A DNA stretch of 64,000 nt. Origin: Solicola gregarius. Its GTDB lineage: Bacteria; Actinomycetota; Actinomycetes; Propionibacteriales; Nocardioidaceae. The stretch is from NCBI RefSeq assembly GCF_025790165.1, contig NZ_CP094970.1, forward strand, positions 1,364,001 through 1,428,000. The letters run 5' to 3'. The notes under the pieces were generated by a model. That model ran no database searches, was not told the origin of the DNA, and saw only the letters and a list, made by a program, of their open reading frames with translations. Both the position numbers and the translations under genes were made by a program. Below are positions 60,802 to 64,000 of this stretch, piece by piece. Each line of letters starts with the position of its first letter. The stretch's first letter is position 1.

Positions 60802-62454
60802 ATGAGACGCCACCTGACCACCGCCGCTGTCATCGCCCTCGTCGCAGCGACCGCTTGCAGCAACGCGTCCGACGAGGCCGATGACCAACCCGCCAGCATC
60901 GATGCGCGAGCGTTCTACGAGGAGTACGAAGCGGGTGCCGACGACGACTCGCAGAGGCTGTTCGGCACCGCCGAGGCCGAGGACGGCGCCATCGCACCCG
61001 ATGCGGGCTCTCCCGAGAAGATCGTTCCCTGCAACGACTGTGGGCCTTTGCCTCCACGTCGCGAGCCGCCGATCACCGCCGGCAACACGTTCGACGATGC
61101 CGGCACGAATCCGGTCGTCAACGCCGCGAAGCAGCCGACGTCGACGTTCGGACTCGACGTCGACACGGGCTCGTACCGCGTTGCGCAACACCTGCTCAAG
61201 CGAAACCTGCTGCCTCCCGGGGCGTCCGTTCGTCCGGAGGAGTGGATCAACGCGTACGACTACGGCACTGCTGCTCCGACGACGTCCGACCTCGGGGTCT
61301 CGGCCGAGACCTCGGCGTCGCCGCGTACGTCGACCCAACTGCTGCGGGTAGGCGTCGATGCGCGCGAGTTCCCGGACAGCGAGCGCCCTCCCGCGGCGCT
61401 GACGTTCGTCGTCGACACCTCCGGCTCGATGGACATTCGAGAGCGACTTGGACTGGTGAAGGCGTCACTGGCCTTGCTCGCAAAGAGCCTGCGTCCCGAC
61501 GACACGATCTCGATCGTCACGTACGACAACCAGGCACGCAGCGTGCTCGAACCGACCTCGGTCGACGACACCGACACGATCCTGGCCGCGATCGACGACC
61601 TGAAGCCCGGAGGCGGCACAAATCTCTCGGCAGGTGTCGACCTGGGATACAAGTACGCCGCGCAGTCCGCCGACAAGGCAGGCATCAACGCGGTGATCCT
61701 CGCGTCCGACGGAGTCGCGAACATCGGGCTGACAAACCCGAGCGGCCTTGCAGACAAGGTCAACTCGGCCGCGTCCAAGGACGACATTCAGCTGGTCACC
61801 GTCGGCTATGGAATGGGCAACTACAACGACGACCTGATGGAACAGCTCGCCGACCAGGGTCAGGGCTTCTACTCGTACGTCAGCACGTACGCCGATGCGA
61901 AGCGCCTGTTCGTCGACGACCTCACCGGCACGCTGGGCGTGGTGGCGAACGACGCGAAGGCGCAGGTCGAGTTCGATCCCGCGGCGGTCGAGTCGTATCG
62001 GCTGATCGGCTACGAGAACCGCGCGATGTCCGACGCCGAGTTCGACGACTCCACGGCGGATGCGGGCGAGGTGGGCTCAGGCATGGATGTCACTGCCCTG
62101 TATGAGGTGACGCCGTCCGAGGACGCAGCGCCGAGCGCGCCGATCGGCACGGCGACCGTGCGCTGGGAGTCCGCGACCGGAGGCTCACAGGAGGAGGCGT
62201 CAACGGAGATCCGGATGCCGGGTATCTCCGCCGCACCGTCCGACGCCACGCAGCTCGCCGGCACCGTGGCGGAGTTCGCCGAGACGATCAAGCACGACCA
62301 AGGCACCAAGGCGCTTGACGTCCGCCTGCGTGCGTTACGGGACACCGCCGACTCACTTGCGGACGACGGCGTCGAGGGCGCGGGCGAGCTGAGCACGATG
62401 ATCGGCCAAGCCATCGAGGCGCATCCGACCGGCGGGCCGTACGAGATCCAGTGA
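60802..62454 (+). CDS. von Willebrand factor A lipoprotein (YfbK-like)
   Basis: A 550-residue surface lipoprotein. The signal peptide ends VAATAC with Cys19 as the lipidated residue. The YfbK N-terminal region (FGLDVDTGSYRVAQHLLKRN) is followed by a VWA domain with MIDAS DTSGSM (from Asp205), and a C-terminal DUF3520-type domain. It probably mediates protein contacts outside the membrane. ATG 60802 is chosen for the signal peptide; no clear ribosome-binding site. Confidence 0.88.
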   Translation: MRRHLTTAAVIALVAATACSNASDEADDQPASIDARAFYEEYEAGADDDSQRLFGTAEAEDGAIAPDAGSPEKIVPCNDCGPLPPRREPPITAGNTFDDAGTNPVVNAAKQPTSTFGLDVDTGSYRVAQHLLKRNLLPPGASVRPEEWINAYDYGTAAPTTSDLGVSAETSASPRTSTQLLRVGVDAREFPDSERPPAALTFVVDTSGSMDIRERLGLVKASLALLAKSLRPDDTISIVTYDNQARSVLEPTSVDDTDTILAAIDDLKPGGGTNLSAGVDLGYKYAAQSADKAGINAVILASDGVANIGLTNPSGLADKVNSAASKDDIQLVTVGYGMGNYNDDLMEQLADQGQGFYSYVSTYADAKRLFVDDLTGTLGVVANDAKAQVEFDPAAVESYRLIGYENRAMSDAEFDDSTADAGEVGSGMDVTALYEVTPSEDAAPSAPIGTATVRWESATGGSQEEASTEIRMPGISAAPSDATQLAGTVAEFAETIKHDQGTKALDVRLRALRDTADSLADDGVEGAGELSTMIGQAIEAHPTGGPYEIQ

Positions 62455-62464
62455 CCGCGGTCAA

Positions 62465-62523
62465 GAGTTCGCGGAGCTTTTCGTGGTCTGCGGTGCGTGC
62501 ACCACGAAGAACTCCGCAAACTC
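62465..62523. terminator. Terminator between convergent genes
   Basis: Arms 62465-62486 and 62502-62523 pair at 19 of 22 positions, between the VWA lipoprotein and acyl-CoA dehydrogenase ends. Confidence 0.7.
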
Positions 62524-62526
62524 GTC

Positions 62527-63669
62527 TCAGCGGAGCAGGTCGCGGGCGATGACCATCCGCTGGATCTGGTTGGTGCCCTCGAAGATCTGCGCCACCTTCG
62601 CTTCGCGCATGTACCGCTCGACCGGGAATTCACGCGTATAGCCGTACCCGCCGAAAACCTGCACCGCATCGGTCGTCACCTGCATCGCGGCATCCGTCGC
62701 GACCAGTTTCGCGACCGACGCCTGCCTGCTGAACGGCCGCCCCGCGTCACGCAGCCGGGCGGCGAGCACGTACGCCGCCCGCGCCGACTCGGTGGCCGCC
62801 GCCATATCGGCCAACAGAAACTGCAGGCCCTGGAAGTCGCCGATCGCACGACCGAACTGCGATCGCTCGCCTGCGTACTGCGTCGCCGCGTCAAGCGCCG
62901 CCTGCGCCAGGCCGGTCGCACACGCAGCGATACCGAGGCGGCCAGAGTCCAATGCGCCAAGGGCGATGCGCATCCCTTCGCCCTCCTCGCCGATCCTCAG
63001 CTCGGCCGGCACGCGGGCATCGTCGAACAGCACCTGCGTGGTCGTCGACGCCGTGAGGCCCATCTTCTTCTCGGGTGCTCCGAAGCTCAGGCCCTCGGTG
63101 TCGGCGGGCACATAGAACGCACTGATACCCGAGGTGCGGTCGGGCGCCGTGCGTACGAATGCGAGATAGAAGTCGGCCCGGCTGCCATGGGTGATCCAGG
63201 CCTTGACGCCGTTCAGCACGTACGCGTCGCCGTCGAGTACCGCCTTGGTGGTCATACCCGCGACATCGGAGCCCGCCTGCGGCTCCGACAGGCAGTACGC
63301 GCCCAACATCTCGCCGCCGAGAACGCCAGGGAGCAACGATGCCTGCTGCTCGGGCGTACCGTGCTTGGCGACCGCGGACGTTGCGAGCGAGTGCACCGAG
63401 GTGCCGACGCCGATCGACATCGACACGCTCGCGATCTCCTCGAGCACCTGCAGGTACACCTCGTACGGCTGCGCCCCGCCGCCGTACTCCTCCGGGTACG
63501 GGAGCCCGAGCAGTCCCGCCTTGCCCAGCAGCGCGAAGTGGTCACGCGGGAAGTGCTCGGTGGCCTCATCCGTCGCGACCCGCGGCGCGATCTGCTCTGC
63601 GCAGATCTGCCGGGTGAGGTCGATCAGGTCGTACGCCTCGGGCGTAGGAAGAAGTCGCTCCACGGTCAT
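62527..63669 (-). CDS. Acyl-CoA dehydrogenase
   Basis: A 380-residue FAD enzyme. YCLSEPQAGSD and WITHGSRADFYL are the FAD/substrate signatures of the middle domain; QVFGGYGYTREFPVERYMREAKV is the C-terminal signature, followed by IFEGTNQIQRMVIAR. It catalyses the first step of fatty- or branched-acyl-CoA oxidation. It appears monocistronic. Confidence 0.96.
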   Translation of the reverse strand: MTVERLLPTPEAYDLIDLTRQICAEQIAPRVATDEATEHFPRDHFALLGKAGLLGLPYPEEYGGGAQPYEVYLQVLEEIASVSMSIGVGTSVHSLATSAVAKHGTPEQQASLLPGVLGGEMLGAYCLSEPQAGSDVAGMTTKAVLDGDAYVLNGVKAWITHGSRADFYLAFVRTAPDRTSGISAFYVPADTEGLSFGAPEKKMGLTASTTTQVLFDDARVPAELRIGEEGEGMRIALGALDSGRLGIAACATGLAQAALDAATQYAGERSQFGRAIGDFQGLQFLLADMAAATESARAAYVLAARLRDAGRPFSRQASVAKLVATDAAMQVTTDAVQVFGGYGYTREFPVERYMREAKVAQIFEGTNQIQRMVIARDLLR

Positions 63670-63729
63670 GCCGCCACGGTAACGCGAGCGCGTCCCACCC
63701 CGCGTCCGCGCCGCGGAGCGTACGCGAGC

Positions 63730-64000
63730 TCAGGATCGTACGCGGGCCACCTCGTACAGCGCGACCCCGGCCGCGACACCGGCGTTGAGCGACTCGAGGC
63801 TCGACCCCATCGGGATCGATGCGAGTACGTCGCACGTCTCGCTCACCAGCCGCGACAGTCCCTTGCCCTCGCTGCCGATGACGACCACGAGCGGACCGTC
63901 GGCCAGATGCAGGTCGGTGATCGACTCGGTGCCGTCGGCGGCGAGCCCGACCACCATCAGCCCGGCCCGCTGGTACGCCTTCAGCTGCCGGGTCAGGTTG
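63730..64000 (-). CDS. rlmB: TrmH/SpoU rRNA methyltransferase, 3' part
   Basis: The last 89 codons of a SpoU-family 2'-O-methyltransferase, cut by the window edge. [20 protein letters not shown] (motif 2) and [25 protein letters not shown] (motif 3) form the SAM-binding knot. Closest in type to RlmB, which methylates G2251 of 23S rRNA. The N terminus lies beyond 64000. Confidence 0.92.
   Translation of the reverse strand, partial: NLTRQLKAYQRAGLMVVGLAADGTESITDLHLADGPLVVVIGSEGKGLSRLVSETCDVLASIPMGSSLESLNAGVAAGVALYEVARVRS

Overview
The window reads as a piece of chromosome from a high-GC actinobacterium. Supporting signs are very high GC with strong third-position bias, GTG and TTG starts, an HrcA/CIRCE-controlled GroEL with a Gly-Met tail, DUF3263 and SWIM/SNF2 genes of actinobacterial type, and many apparently leaderless genes. 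The gene complement resembles Nocardioidaceae and related Propionibacteriales, but this is inference and the species cannot be fixed. No rRNA, CRISPR array, prophage or intact transposase was seen. One tRNA (Thr, anticodon TGT) is present.

Layout, left to right. 0-2 kb: groL with two tandem CIRCE operators. 2-11 kb: accessory block of drug-type MFS exporter + TetR, MocR + aminotransferase, a membrane protein, LysR + EamA exporter and a secreted basic serine protease. 11-14.3 kb: cold-shock protein, MoaD/ThiS-like protein and threonine synthase (behind a convincing SAM-I riboswitch), then trehalose-6-phosphate phosphatase. 14.4-17.7 kb: ECF sigma factor with a membrane partner, LytR_C protein, DUF3263 protein, Gfo/Idh/MocA oxidoreductase. 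17.8-24 kb: a tightly coupled operon of ABC exporter, SNF2 helicase and SWIM protein, with a divergent TetR. 24-27 kb: TetR/aldo-keto reductase pair with twin operators, and a ketopantoate-reductase-like gene. 26.9-32.4 kb: otsA, then a coupled cassette of alpha/beta hydrolase, MFS_2-type transporter and sphingosine-phosphate-lyase-like PLP enzyme.

32.3-35.1 kb: an AfsR/SARP-type regulator split by a single-base frameshift. 35-45 kb: LysE exporter, a secreted protein, GNAT, two MmcQ/YjbR proteins, ung, an MFS protein, an ArsR/DUF5937-type regulator, nucleoside hydrolase, peroxiredoxin, CGNR zinc-finger protein with a hydrolase, and a small tyrosine phosphatase. This stretch holds three short inverted-repeat elements (36.8, 38.1 and 44.7 kb) that look like MITEs or mobile palindromic units. 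45-56 kb: DinB-like protein, threonine-dehydratase-like enzyme, hydrolase, C39-type secreted peptidase behind a structured RNA with a terminator, methyltransferase, thioesterase, stand-alone LigD polymerase domain, SRPBCC/TetR/beta-lactamase-like cluster, and an ArsR-AHSA1-DHFR cassette. 56-64 kb: amino-acid deaminase/aldolase, sugar-lactone oxidase and DUF4032 operon, YdeI/OmpD and VOC proteins, a von Willebrand lipoprotein, acyl-CoA dehydrogenase, and the 3' end of an RlmB-type rRNA methyltransferase cut by the window edge.

Regulation can often be read directly. Several repressor genes sit beside perfect or near-perfect palindromes that overlap their own or their neighbour's promoter. At least fourteen genes have a TANNNT-like -10 element 6-9 nt before the start codon and so are probably transcribed without a leader. 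The trehalose OtsAB pathway is complete but split between 13.4 and 26.9 kb.
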